This document shows positions 35,583 through 44,271 of a stretch of DNA of 64,000 bases, piece by piece; position 1 is the first letter of the stretch, and each line of letters begins with the position of its first letter. The notes under the pieces were generated by a model that saw only the letters and a list, made by a program, of their open reading frames with translations, made no database searches and was not told where the DNA came from. The translations under genes and the position numbers were made by a program. This stretch comes from Tenacibaculum maritimum NCIMB 2154 (GTDB taxonomy: Bacteria; Bacteroidota; Bacteroidia; Flavobacteriales; Flavobacteriaceae): contig NZ_LT634361.1 of assembly GCF_900119795.1 (NCBI RefSeq), forward strand, positions 1,612,001 to 1,676,000, written 5' to 3'.

Positions 35583-36398
35583 ATGACTGAATTAAGGATA
35601 ATTATAGAAAAAGCTTGGGAAAACCGAGAATTATTAAAAGAAGAGAGTACGATCAATGCCATTAGAAAGGTAGTTGATTTACTAGATTTAGGAGAATTAA
35701 GAGTAGCAGAGCCAACGGCAAATGGTTGGCAGGTGAATGAGTGGGTAAAGAAAGCTGTAGTGCTCTATTTTCCTATTCAAAAAATGAAAACATTAGAAGC
35801 AGGTATTTTTGAATACCATGATAAAATTCCTCTTAAAAGAAATTATGAAGAAAAAGGGATTCGTGTAGTACCTAATGCGGTAGCTCGTCATGGAGCTTAT
35901 ATTTCAGAAGGCACAATTTTAATGCCTAGCTATGTAAATATAGGAGCTTATGTTGATGAAGGAACCATGGTAGATACTTGGGCTACAGTTGGTTCTTGTG
36001 CTCAAATAGGTAAAAATGTACACTTATCAGGAGGTGTTGGTATTGGAGGAGTTTTAGAACCTTTACAAGCGGCGCCTGTGATTATAGAAGATGGTGCTTT
36101 TATTGGATCTCGTTGTATTGTGGTAGAAGGAGTTAGAGTAGAAAAAGAAGCCGTATTGGGAGCCAATGTAGTATTAACGATGAGTACTAAAATCATAGAT
36201 GTAACTGGAGATGAACCCGTAGAAATGAAAGGAAGAATACCAGCAAGATCGGTAGTAATTCCAGGAAGCTATACTAAAAAGTTTCCAGCAGGAGAATATC
36301 AGGTGCCTTGTGCTTTAATTATAGGTAAGCGTAAAGAGAGTACTAATAAGAAAACCTCATTAAATGATGCACTTCGTGAATATGACGTAGCTGTTTAA
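35583..36398 (+). CDS. dapD: 2,3,4,5-tetrahydropyridine-2,6-dicarboxylate N-succinyltransferase
   Basis: Succinyl-CoA-dependent step of the succinylase route to diaminopimelate and lysine. The 271-residue protein shows an N-terminal helical domain (MTELRIIIEKAWENREL) and a left-handed beta-helix of hexapeptide repeats (about 95-235), with ARHGAYISEG, MVDTWATVGSCAQIG, HLSGGVGIGGVLEP and IGSRCIVVEGV. The start at 35583 is the family start; a 20-residue in-frame extension upstream would contain the promoter box. Together with lysA it shows the organism makes lysine through succinylated intermediates. Confidence 0.95.
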   Translation: MTELRIIIEKAWENRELLKEESTINAIRKVVDLLDLGELRVAEPTANGWQVNEWVKKAVVLYFPIQKMKTLEAGIFEYHDKIPLKRNYEEKGIRVVPNAVARHGAYISEGTILMPSYVNIGAYVDEGTMVDTWATVGSCAQIGKNVHLSGGVGIGGVLEPLQAAPVIIEDGAFIGSRCIVVEGVRVEKEAVLGANVVLTMSTKIIDVTGDEPVEMKGRIPARSVVIPGSYTKKFPAGEYQVPCALIIGKRKESTNKKTSLNDALREYDVAV

Positions 36399-36433
36399 AA
36401 AACAATTTTATATATCTTGAAAAATAAGCAGCA

Positions 36434-38212
36434 TTGAAAAAAATAACTATAATAATTCCAACTTTAAACGAAGAATCCAACATTCAAAGAGCGTTGGATT
36501 CTGTTGCTTTTGCTGATGAAATTATAGTAATAGATTCTTTTAGTTCTGATAGAACGGTTGAAATTGTAAAAAACTCTAAAGCCGTTTTACTACAAAGAAA
36601 ATTTGACGATTTTTCATCTCAAAAAAATTACGCAATAGCTAAGGCTTCTAATGAATGGATTTTACTTTTAGATGCAGACGAAGAAGTAACTCAACAGTTA
36701 CAAGATGAAATTTTAAAAACGCTGGAGCAAGTAAAAGACGAGGTTGGGTATTACATTTATAGGAAACTCTTTTTTAGAAAAAAGAACATTAGGTTTAGTG
36801 GTTTTCAAAGAAGTAAAGTTATTCGTTTGTTTAGAAAAGATACATGTACTTATAAAGGAAAAGTCCATGAAACTATCGTTACTGACGGTATAATAGGTCA
36901 GCTTACCCATAGGTTAAATCATTATTCTTATAAAAGTTATACCCAATACAGAGCTAAGTTAGACCATTATGCAAAGCTGCAAGCAGAAGAGCTTTTTGCT
37001 AAAGGAAGCCACCTTACTTTTTTCCACTTATTATTTAAGCCTATAGTTAGATTTTTACTTCAGTATATTTTTAAATTAGGTTTTTTAGATGGCATTTCGG
37101 GGTTCGTGATTTCATACTTGCACGGCTATGGTGTTTTTATGCGTTATTTAGAGCTACTTAAGTTGAAATATGCTAGTAATATTTTAAAAGAAGACGCTTA
37201 TGCTAGCATTAAAAGAATATACAATGAGAAAGAAAAGCAAGAGGTAGATGTTTCTATCATTATCGTAAATTATAAAAGTTGGAAGCATTTAAGAAATTGT
37301 TTACCGCCTTTAGAGCAGATAAATACAGCCGACTTTTCTTTAGAAGTAATTGTAGTTGATAACTACTCTGATGACGGTAAGTTAGCTGTTTTTTCTAAAG
37401 AGTTTACGAGAACAAAATTTATAGAGAACTCAGGAAATAATGGATTTGCGAATGGATGTAATGTTGGTGCTAAAAATAGTAATGGGAAATATTTATTATT
37501 TTTAAATCCAGATGCTATTGCTTCTAAAGAAGCGATCTCAAAAATGCTAATAACTTCCAAAAAGCATCCTAATTACGGGATTGTTTCTTGCTCTCAAGTA
37601 AATAGCCAAGGAAAGCCAGAAGATGCTATTCGTATTTTTCCAAACCTTTTTACCTTGTTTGGGGTATCAAGAGCAGTGTATAGAAGAATAAGTAAAGGAT
37701 ATAAACATATTGTAAATTCTAAAGAGTCTATTATATTTCCAAATTGGGTATCAGGCTCTACTATTTTTATCAGCAGGGATTGGTTGGATAGAATAGGAGG
37801 GTGGAATGAAGATTATTGGATGTATTATGAGGATGTAGATTTAAGTAAAAAGGTTACTGATTTGAAAGGAAAAGTAGCTTTACTAAAAAATGCCCAAATA
37901 ATTCATAACCACGGAGGAGCTTCTAGAATTAATGTGAAAACAGCTGCGCTAACTAAATCAGAAGTATTAATCTCAAAGCATATTTATGTAAACACGCATT
38001 TTTCGGGATTGACAAAGTATATTAGCCAGTTTTTACTTGTTACAGAAAACTTAGTAGGTAAATTAGTATTAGGAGGGCTTGGTTTTATACTCTTCTTTAT
38101 ACCTAAGCTAAGCGTGCAATGGTTTATATTAGTGAATATGGTTAGCTATTATCTATTAGCTATTCAAAAAAGAACTTGGTTAAGTAAAAGATCTATTAAT
38201 TTTAAAAAATAA
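36434..38212 (+). CDS. Two-domain GT2 glycosyltransferase (fusion)
   Basis: A 592-residue protein made of two GT-A glycosyltransferases. Domain 1 (about 1-245) is WaaE/KdtX-like: IIIPTLNEESNIQRAL, DEIIVIDSFSSD, LLLDADEEV. WaaE-type enzymes add a sugar to the inner core of lipopolysaccharide. Domain 2 (about 272-500) is a rhamnosyltransferase-like GT2: SIIIVNYKSW, VIVVDNYSDDG, GNNGFANGCNVG, LLFLNPDA and YYEDVDLSKK. Two hydrophobic segments follow (about 540-585). Start codon is TTG, 35 bases after dapD. These two activities are usually separate genes, so this is a fusion; a sequencing indel is unlikely since both parts are intact. Confidence 0.82.
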   Translation: MKKITIIIPTLNEESNIQRALDSVAFADEIIVIDSFSSDRTVEIVKNSKAVLLQRKFDDFSSQKNYAIAKASNEWILLLDADEEVTQQLQDEILKTLEQVKDEVGYYIYRKLFFRKKNIRFSGFQRSKVIRLFRKDTCTYKGKVHETIVTDGIIGQLTHRLNHYSYKSYTQYRAKLDHYAKLQAEELFAKGSHLTFFHLLFKPIVRFLLQYIFKLGFLDGISGFVISYLHGYGVFMRYLELLKLKYASNILKEDAYASIKRIYNEKEKQEVDVSIIIVNYKSWKHLRNCLPPLEQINTADFSLEVIVVDNYSDDGKLAVFSKEFTRTKFIENSGNNGFANGCNVGAKNSNGKYLLFLNPDAIASKEAISKMLITSKKHPNYGIVSCSQVNSQGKPEDAIRIFPNLFTLFGVSRAVYRRISKGYKHIVNSKESIIFPNWVSGSTIFISRDWLDRIGGWNEDYWMYYEDVDLSKKVTDLKGKVALLKNAQIIHNHGGASRINVKTAALTKSEVLISKHIYVNTHFSGLTKYISQFLLVTENLVGKLVLGGLGFILFFIPKLSVQWFILVNMVSYYLLAIQKRTWLSKRSINFKK

Positions 38213-38218
38213 ACTTTA

Positions 38219-39235
38219 ATGAAATCTATTTTCTTTATATGCAAACCTTTAGAAATGTTAGGGGCTATAGAAGCTAGAGAACAACTTAAATTATCTGCCC
38301 CCATCTTGATTATAAAATCAGATAAAAAGGATGATAAAACAATTGATTTTTTAATAAAGAAATCAGGTAACTGGGGGGAAATTATAAAAACTAAAAAGAA
38401 ATCTTCTTACGGAATTTCGTGGTTAAAATTAACCCAAAGGCTCAAAAAAGAAAATTATGAATATTTATTTACAAGAGCTTTCCCAATAGCTTCTTATTTT
38501 GTGAATAATTTAAATTATAATAAATTGTATTTATTAGATGATGGAAATGCAACGATAAATATAGCTAAAGAATTTAGAGATAAGAAAAGCTTAACGAAGC
38601 GATTTTCATTATTTAAAGGGAAAAATAAAAAAGGAATAAAATATGATTTCGTAGAAAAGGTATATAATTTATATAACATAAAAACAGAAGGAATAGTAGA
38701 TAAAGTTGGTTTTTATACTTATTATGAGCTTCCAAAATTTCCAAACCAGATTGTTTTAAAAAATGAGTTTAAATGGTTGAAAACGTTAAAAAAGAGTTCT
38801 ACTCCTCAGTCTTCTAATGATATATATATCATAGGAACTGATATTGCTGAAGCAAATGTATTAGGGCAGGGAAATTATTTAATAACGTTGAGAAAAATAG
38901 CAGATAAGTATCCAAACAAAAAGCTTATATACATACCACATGGAAGGGAACAAGAAAATAGGATAGAGGAAATAAGAAAGCATATCAATTGCGAAATAAG
39001 ATATAATGAATTTAATGTAGAGTTAGATTTTATATTTCGAAATGAGTATCCAACACATATTGTGGGCACTATTACTACAGCGTTGATAACATTAAAATTA
39101 ATTTACCAAGAAGATATACGCATTGATTTCTATAACTTTGACGATTCTAGAATAATAGAAGATAAGAGAGATGATGTCAATGAAATTTACAAATACCAAA
39201 AGAAATACATTAATTTCATAGAGTTAGTTTATTAA
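38219..39235 (+). CDS. Candidate sialyltransferase-like GT-B glycosyltransferase
   Basis: A 338-residue protein with no signal peptide. It is not obviously any well-known family, but three short motifs occur in the order and spacing typical of bacterial sialyltransferases (GT52 and relatives): LLDDG (105-109), YIPHGRE (238-244, in place of PHPRE) and VGTITTALI (282-290, compare the S/T-S/T motif VxGxxSTAL). Six bases separate it from the preceding GT2 fusion gene. The nearby pseudaminic-acid-type pathway could supply the CMP-activated donor. A nonulosonate transferase is therefore the best guess; this is inference from motif order and context. Composition is very A-rich and Lys-rich. Confidence 0.5.
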   Translation: MKSIFFICKPLEMLGAIEAREQLKLSAPILIIKSDKKDDKTIDFLIKKSGNWGEIIKTKKKSSYGISWLKLTQRLKKENYEYLFTRAFPIASYFVNNLNYNKLYLLDDGNATINIAKEFRDKKSLTKRFSLFKGKNKKGIKYDFVEKVYNLYNIKTEGIVDKVGFYTYYELPKFPNQIVLKNEFKWLKTLKKSSTPQSSNDIYIIGTDIAEANVLGQGNYLITLRKIADKYPNKKLIYIPHGREQENRIEEIRKHINCEIRYNEFNVELDFIFRNEYPTHIVGTITTALITLKLIYQEDIRIDFYNFDDSRIIEDKRDDVNEIYKYQKKYINFIELVY

Positions 39236-39243
39236 GTATAATT

Positions 39244-39804
39244 ATGGACATAGAAATTCAAAAAGCATTAGAAATTTTAAAAGAAGGAAAAACAATTTTG
39301 TACCCTACAGACACAGTGTGGGGGCTAGGTTGCGATGCTACAAATGTTAAAGCTGTTCAAAAAATATATGAAGTTAAAAATAGGGAAGCGTCTAAAAGCT
39401 TAATAATTTTAGTAAATTCGATTGAAATGTTAAAAAACTATGTAGAAAGTATTCCCCAAGAAGTAATTGCTCTTTTGAAAAAAATAAATAGTCCAACTAC
39501 CATTATATATAATGCTCCTAAAAACTTAGCTAATAATGCTATAGCTAAAGATGATACTGTTGCTATTAGATTAATTCAAGATAAATTTTGTGTAAATTTA
39601 ATCGAGGAATTTGGGAAGCCAATAGTATCTACCTCAGCAAATATCAGTGGAGAGCAAACACCTGCTTCCTTTAATTTAATTTCAGAAGAAGTAAAAAATA
39701 GAGTAGATTACATCGTAAGGTTAAAAGAGGATACTTCAAATACAAAACCATCTACCATTTTAAAAATTATGGAAGATGGTTCTATAAAAACATTAAGAGA
39801 ATAG
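39244..39804 (+). CDS. tsaC: L-threonylcarbamoyladenylate synthase (Sua5/YciO/YrdC family)
   Basis: Makes the threonylcarbamoyl-AMP used for t6A modification of tRNA. The 186-residue protein matches the short TsaC/YrdC form: ILYPTDTVWGLGCDA (about 18-32), KNREASKSLIIL, SPTTIIYNAP, VAIRL and GKPIVSTSANISGEQTP. It lies within the glycan region, 8 bases after the sialyltransferase-like gene, and converges with pseI with only 4 bases between the two stop codons and no terminator. A sibling YciO role cannot be ruled out. Confidence 0.88.
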   Translation: MDIEIQKALEILKEGKTILYPTDTVWGLGCDATNVKAVQKIYEVKNREASKSLIILVNSIEMLKNYVESIPQEVIALLKKINSPTTIIYNAPKNLANNAIAKDDTVAIRLIQDKFCVNLIEEFGKPIVSTSANISGEQTPASFNLISEEVKNRVDYIVRLKEDTSNTKPSTILKIMEDGSIKTLRE

Positions 39805-39808
39805 TAAA

Positions 39809-40828
39809 CTACTCAAAATATTCTTCTTTTAAGGCTGTTCCCTTTTCAAAATTATTCTTGAATTTTTTACCAAGAATAGCATTGTAATGCTTTGGATGCA
39901 ATCCGAAACCTGGTCTAACCGAACGAATATTTTCTTCCGTAAGAAAATCCCCTTTAGCTACATCACTAGTAATATACAAGGAGCGAGAAAAATCTCTTCC
40001 ACTTTTCATTTTATTAGTTAAAGTATAGTTTATTTCTCCACTAGCTTTTTCCGCAGATCTAACAGCATCTACCATTTGTGTAAATTCGGTTTCGTCTAAC
40101 GAAAAAGAAGCATCAGGCCCCCCAATGTCTTTATTTAAAATAAAATGCTTTTCAATAACAGTTGCTCCTAAGGTTACAGCAACTACGGGAGTAACAATTC
40201 CCATTGTGTGATCAGAAAGGCCAGACTTCACGTTAAATCGGTCTCTTAGATCTTTAATCATTAATAAGTTAGCTTCTTCAATAGGAGCGGGATATGATGA
40301 TGTACACTTTAATAGCGTAATATCATTATTACCAACATTTCTACAAGCTGAAACAGCTAATTCAATATCTTCATCAGTAGCTATTCCTGTAGATATAATA
40401 ATAGGTTTCATTGTTTTAGCAGCATATTCTATTAAAGGAATATCTGTAATTTCAAAGGAAGCTATTTTATAAATAGGATTATTTAAAGACTCTAATAAAT
40501 CTACAGCTGTTTTGTCAAAAGGAGAAGAAAAAACAATTAAGCCTTCTTCTCTTGCTGCTTTATATAAATCTTCAAACCATTCCCAAGGCGTATAAGCTTG
40601 TTGGTATAAATCATGCAAAAACATACCATCCCAAATAGTACCTTGTTTTAGTTTAAAATCGTCTTTTTTAGAATTTAAGGTAATCGTATCTGCGGTATAT
40701 GTTTGAAATTTAATAGCGTCAGCACCTGCTCTTTTGGCTGCTTTAATGGTTTCTATAGCAACTTCTTTATTTCCATTATGATTAGCTGATAATTCAGCAA
40801 TTATAAAACATCTATCTGATGGGATCAT
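39809..40828 (-). CDS. pseI: Pseudaminic acid synthase-like (NeuB family)
   Basis: Condenses phosphoenolpyruvate with a 6-deoxy diamino hexose to make a nonulosonic acid. The 339-residue protein has the NeuB barrel, FIIAELSANHNGN, GADAIKFQTYTADTITL, KIASFEITDIPLIEY and LKCTSSYPAP, and a C-terminal antifreeze-like (SAF) domain from about 275 (SRSLYITSDVAKGDFLTEENI). The TIWDGMFLHDLYQQAYTPWEW region and GGPDASFSLDE point to PseI rather than NeuB or LegI. It is the last gene of the cluster, separated from the two GNAT genes by a 218-base stretch containing coding-like remnants. Confidence 0.9.
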   Translation of the reverse strand: MIPSDRCFIIAELSANHNGNKEVAIETIKAAKRAGADAIKFQTYTADTITLNSKKDDFKLKQGTIWDGMFLHDLYQQAYTPWEWFEDLYKAAREEGLIVFSSPFDKTAVDLLESLNNPIYKIASFEITDIPLIEYAAKTMKPIIISTGIATDEDIELAVSACRNVGNNDITLLKCTSSYPAPIEEANLLMIKDLRDRFNVKSGLSDHTMGIVTPVVAVTLGATVIEKHFILNKDIGGPDASFSLDETEFTQMVDAVRSAEKASGEINYTLTNKMKSGRDFSRSLYITSDVAKGDFLTEENIRSVRPGFGLHPKHYNAILGKKFKNNFEKGTALKEEYFE

Positions 40829-41046
40829 TTTTTTCTAATTTATATATAAAACTATCTATCTTATTAAATTGTTCTTCTTTTATTTCATACCGAGCCATTC
40901 CTGCTGGTGAAGAATTGCTGTTTATATATTTAAAGATTTTATAAATTGAATATTAATGTTTTATATCACCTCTCACAAATCGGACATTTCTTACTATTCA
41001 TTATTTTAATAGGTAAGGTACAGCCATAAACAACAATTGCAACATA
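40812..41046 (-). pseudogene. Coding-like relic between GNAT gene and pseI
   Basis: Two short protein-like stretches in different minus-strand frames. One (40812-40952, 46 codons without a start, overlapping the pseI start) reads like a C-terminus, including SSPAGMARYEIKEEQFNKID. The other continues in frame after the stop of the GNAT gene (41046-40966, 26 codons) and ends KKCPICER. Neither has a start or a recognisable family. They may be the remains of one decayed gene, but chance cannot be excluded. Confidence 0.3.
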
Positions 41047-41628
41047 TTAATTTTGTTTATACCATTTTCTATATTTGGCTTCTTCTATATAAGTTTCGCT
41101 AAAGTATTTTGGATTAAAACAACCTACTAGAATTCTATCTTCATTCTTTCCTTCATTAATATAATGTCCTTTCAAAACGCCTTCAACAATCCATCCAGCC
41201 CTAGTATATGCTTTTATGGAAGGAATATTACTAGCATACATACCTCCAAAAAGTTTTCTTATATCTAGGATCTCAAAAGCAAGTTTTACGCCTAATTCAA
41301 TAGCTTCAGTGCCGATACCTTTTCCAAAATCTCCTCTTTCTCCTATTAAAGCTACTAAATCAGATGTTTTATGAGCACTATTAATCGGACCTATTTTTAT
41401 TGTTCCAATAATACTATTACTATCACTATGTACTATAAAATAAGTAAAATTATTTTTTTGTTCTTTACCTTTCTTTATACTATCAATAAGTATATCTTTT
41501 GTAATTGCTTTTTTTGAATTAGTATAATACTTCATTAGATCAGTATTACTAAACCAAGACATTATTTTTTCGTTAAGTAGATTTTCATCAAACTCTATTA
41601 AGTGTAAACGATTAGATGATATTTTCAT
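41047..41628 (-). CDS. GNAT acetyltransferase (RimJ/RimL type)
   Basis: A 193-residue acetyl-CoA-dependent N-acetyltransferase. The acetyl-CoA loop is GERGDFGKGIGTEAIELG (about 92-109), followed by RKLFGGMYASNIPSIKAYTRAGW, typical of RimJ/RimL-like enzymes. In this cluster it is one of two candidates for the sugar acetylation step (PseH role) at the 4-amino group made by PseC. It overlaps the upstream GNAT gene by 17 bases, so both are co-translated. Confidence 0.8.
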   Translation of the reverse strand: MKISSNRLHLIEFDENLLNEKIMSWFSNTDLMKYYTNSKKAITKDILIDSIKKGKEQKNNFTYFIVHSDSNSIIGTIKIGPINSAHKTSDLVALIGERGDFGKGIGTEAIELGVKLAFEILDIRKLFGGMYASNIPSIKAYTRAGWIVEGVLKGHYINEGKNEDRILVGCFNPKYFSETYIEEAKYRKWYKQN

Positions 41629-42190
41629 GATTTATTTTTGAATGAATAATTACATTTTTAAACTCATTATTATGCAGGCAATGCTCTTTTAAAACAGCTT
41701 CTTCTAAATAGTTACTTTCTTCTAGAACCTTGTAAAGGTGAGGTCTTAAATCAAAAGCATAAGTAACAAGTTTATGGAGCTTAAGCTCTTTGAAAGCTAC
41801 TTCTTCTATAAGAGATAAATAGGTTTTCCAGTGAAAATCAAAATATTTTTTTTCTAGTAAAGTATCCATTATAAAGGATATTTCGGCATTTTTATCAATC
41901 CAATTTATATGGACTAGTCCACCATAGCCAATACATTTATTATCTTTTAAATATGAAAATAAAATTTGATTTGGCTTTTCTTCTTTAAATAATTTAGAAA
42001 CTACATTCTTAAAGTACTCTTTTTGATCTTCTTCTGTAAGAATTTTGGCTTGACGCAAATGATAAATTTGTTCATTTCTCCATTTCATTATATCTAATTT
42101 ATCTTTGAAGCGAATCGGAACTATTGCGTAACTACCTTCTGAGAAAGATTGCTTTTTTAATACTTTGTAAGTGGGATTATTGTTTTCCAA
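41612..42190 (-). CDS. GNAT-like acetyltransferase
   Basis: A 192-residue protein with a divergent GNAT pattern: MKWRNEQIYHLRQAKILTEE near the start (compare the LxWRN region of PseH-like enzymes), GYGGLVHINWIDKNAEISF as strand 4, and HKLVTYAFDLRPHLYKVLEESN at the end. The pyrophosphate loop is poorly kept (TLLEKKYFDFHW), so the cofactor site may be altered. It lies 13 bases after the aminotransferase gene and overlaps the next GNAT gene. A PseH-type role is plausible by context. Confidence 0.65.
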   Translation of the reverse strand: MENNNPTYKVLKKQSFSEGSYAIVPIRFKDKLDIMKWRNEQIYHLRQAKILTEEDQKEYFKNVVSKLFKEEKPNQILFSYLKDNKCIGYGGLVHINWIDKNAEISFIMDTLLEKKYFDFHWKTYLSLIEEVAFKELKLHKLVTYAFDLRPHLYKVLEESNYLEEAVLKEHCLHNNEFKNVIIHSKINHENII

Positions 42191-42203
42191 AACGTTAGTA
42201 TTT

Positions 42204-43511
42204 TTAATTTAATCTTTTAAATCCACCATGACACACAGGGCTTTCTAATAAACTGTCAATTTGTAAACTTCCATTTTCACATTTTTCAATCGTTTGAAAA
42301 ACGGTATTTAATTCTTCTAAATAAGTGTTTATAATAGGTTTAGTATGTGTTGTGCAACTATATAAAACAGTAGATGCCAAATATCCCTTTTTTAGGAGTT
42401 CTTGAGTAATAAAAGTCTTATATTTTAACGCATTTTCTGAAGCAAAAGAAAATCCAGCTAATGCAGGAATGCCGAAAGTGTTTATTTTTAAATTATTTTG
42501 TTGGGCAATTGCTTTCCATTGTTCTTTTACATAGCTACCCATTTCGGTAATATAATTCCAAGGTTTTTCCTTTTCCATAACTTCTAATGTTTTTAGAGCA
42601 GCAGCGGGACCTATTCTTTCAGTCCAAAAAGTAGAACTAATAAACGTATTCTGCGCAGCTTCCATTATTTCTTTTTTACCTACAACAGCGGTTAAAGCAT
42701 AACCATTGGCTATTGTTTTACCAAATACAGTCATGTCAGGTTCGACGTCATATTTTTTAAATATAGGCCCATAAGTTTCTCTAAAACCAGAAGTACATTC
42801 ATCAAATATTAAAACAATATTATGATCGGTTGCCAGTTTTCGTACTTTTTGTAAGTAACCTTCTTTTGGAGGTTGATTACGTTGTACTTCCATTTTAATA
42901 ACACCAACGTCATGGTTCTTTACTAAGTTTTCTAATTCTTCGTAATCATTGTATAAAAAAGGCAAAGTGCTTCCTTTTAGGTGATTTGGAACACCAGCAG
43001 GGTCTAAACCAGGTAGTAAATGTTGATCCAAACCTTCGTCATTTCCTAAATTGGTAGATAAATACCAATCATGCCATCCATGGTAGCCGCATATAGCTAC
43101 TTTATCTTTACCAGAAGCGGCACGAGCAATTCTAATAGCAATGGCGTTTGCCTCGCCTCCTGAGCGTGCAAAGCGAACCATATCTGCCCAAGGATTCATG
43201 GCTATTAGTTTTTCTGCTAAGTAAACTTCCTCAGGGCAGTTAAATGTAGACATATTTCCAGTCTTGATTACGTTAGTAACAACTTCGTCTATTTCTTTAT
43301 TTCCATACCCTAAAATGTTGGTTCCAATTCCCATAATTGAAACATCTGTGTATTTATTACCGTCTAAATCCCATACGTGGCACCCCTCAGCCTTTGAATA
43401 ATAAGAGGGCCATTTTTCGGGTAGAAACATTTCTGGCCTTTTAGAAAGCAACATTGTTCCTCCTGGAATTAGTTTTTTAGCTTTTTTATATAAATTTTGA
43501 CCTGTATTCAT
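42204..43511 (-). CDS. Class III (glutamate-1-semialdehyde type) PLP aminotransferase
   Basis: A 435-residue fold-type I aminotransferase resembling HemL. Markers are GGTMLLSKRPEMF, ARSGGEANAIAIRIARA (PLP phosphate region), CGYHGWHDWYLS, VLIFDECTSGFRETYG and FGKTIANGYALTAVVG with the PLP lysine. Its place in a sugar cluster, next to an SpsF-like transferase and an aldo/keto reductase, argues against a haem role. It more likely aminates a sugar or carbonyl intermediate of the surface glycan. It starts 1 base from the stop of the SpsF-like gene. Confidence 0.82.
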   Translation of the reverse strand: MNTGQNLYKKAKKLIPGGTMLLSKRPEMFLPEKWPSYYSKAEGCHVWDLDGNKYTDVSIMGIGTNILGYGNKEIDEVVTNVIKTGNMSTFNCPEEVYLAEKLIAMNPWADMVRFARSGGEANAIAIRIARAASGKDKVAICGYHGWHDWYLSTNLGNDEGLDQHLLPGLDPAGVPNHLKGSTLPFLYNDYEELENLVKNHDVGVIKMEVQRNQPPKEGYLQKVRKLATDHNIVLIFDECTSGFRETYGPIFKKYDVEPDMTVFGKTIANGYALTAVVGKKEIMEAAQNTFISSTFWTERIGPAAALKTLEVMEKEKPWNYITEMGSYVKEQWKAIAQQNNLKINTFGIPALAGFSFASENALKYKTFITQELLKKGYLASTVLYSCTTHTKPIINTYLEELNTVFQTIEKCENGSLQIDSLLESPVCHGGFKRLN

Positions 43512-43512
43512 T

Positions 43513-44271
43513 TTAGTCTTTTTTTAACGATTTTTGATATCCTTCATTTCTTGTAATTGTACCATTCAGATTTGAAATTTCAGGGGTAGTTAGGTACAAT
43601 TCAGCGTACTTTTCCCAATCTTCATAAGTTCCCAGTTTGTCGATTAAGCTGGATATTACCTCAAAATCTTTAGGCTCATCAACAGTCATCCTAACATCTT
43701 TATATTGCAATGCTAATGAAGAGTAATTGTAAGCTTTAAATAATTTTTTGTTATAGAAAGATGAATTATTCCTTATGTATGGAGTAACGTGTTCTCTTTC
43801 AGAAAGTAAACTAGCATTTTTCCATGCTTTTTCTAAAGCAGAAAAGGTAAAAACTTCAATATCTTGACCATCTGGAAATGTTTCAATAATACCATTAGAA
43901 CAGTAATCTACTTTTTTATCTATGGCTGTTTTTATAATCGTATCAATTAATTTTGAATCGAGTAGAGGGCAATCAGAAGTAACCCTAACAATGTAATTTG
44001 GGTGTAAATCTTTGACAGCATGGTAAAAACGATCTAATACATCATTTTCTGATCCCCTAAAATAAGAAACCCCCATTCTTTCAGCTTCTTTTTCAATTAA
44101 ATTGTCTTCTTTTTTATTTGTTGTAGCAACAATAATATGAGTAGCTAATTTACTTTGTTTTATTCTTTCTATATGTATCTCTAATAGCGTTTTACTTTCA
44201 ATAGTTTTCAAAACTTTATTAGGTAATCTCGTAGATCCTGTTCTGGCTTGGGTTACGATTACTATTTTCAT
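43513..44271 (-). CDS. SpsF-like cytidylyltransferase
   Basis: A 252-residue nucleotidyltransferase of the SpsF / acylneuraminate cytidylyltransferase superfamily. It has the NTP-binding opening IVIVTQARTGSTRLPNKVL, YFRGSENDVLDRFYHA, RVTSDCPLLDSKLID and RMTVDEPKDFEVI. The chosen ATG at 44271 overlaps the stop of the upstream gene as ATGA; an ATG 9 bases earlier is possible. In this cluster it probably activates the nonulosonate with CMP in place of a canonical PseF. The activity is inferred. Confidence 0.8.
   Translation of the reverse strand: MKIVIVTQARTGSTRLPNKVLKTIESKTLLEIHIERIKQSKLATHIIVATTNKKEDNLIEKEAERMGVSYFRGSENDVLDRFYHAVKDLHPNYIVRVTSDCPLLDSKLIDTIIKTAIDKKVDYCSNGIIETFPDGQDIEVFTFSALEKAWKNASLLSEREHVTPYIRNNSSFYNKKLFKAYNYSSLALQYKDVRMTVDEPKDFEVISSLIDKLGTYEDWEKYAELYLTTPEISNLNGTITRNEGYQKSLKKD

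Noticed and set aside
42204..43511. Calling this gene hemL (glutamate-1-semialdehyde aminomutase)
   Set aside because: The fold matches but it is embedded in a sugar operon with overlapping or nearly abutting genes; a sugar-pathway role is more likely.
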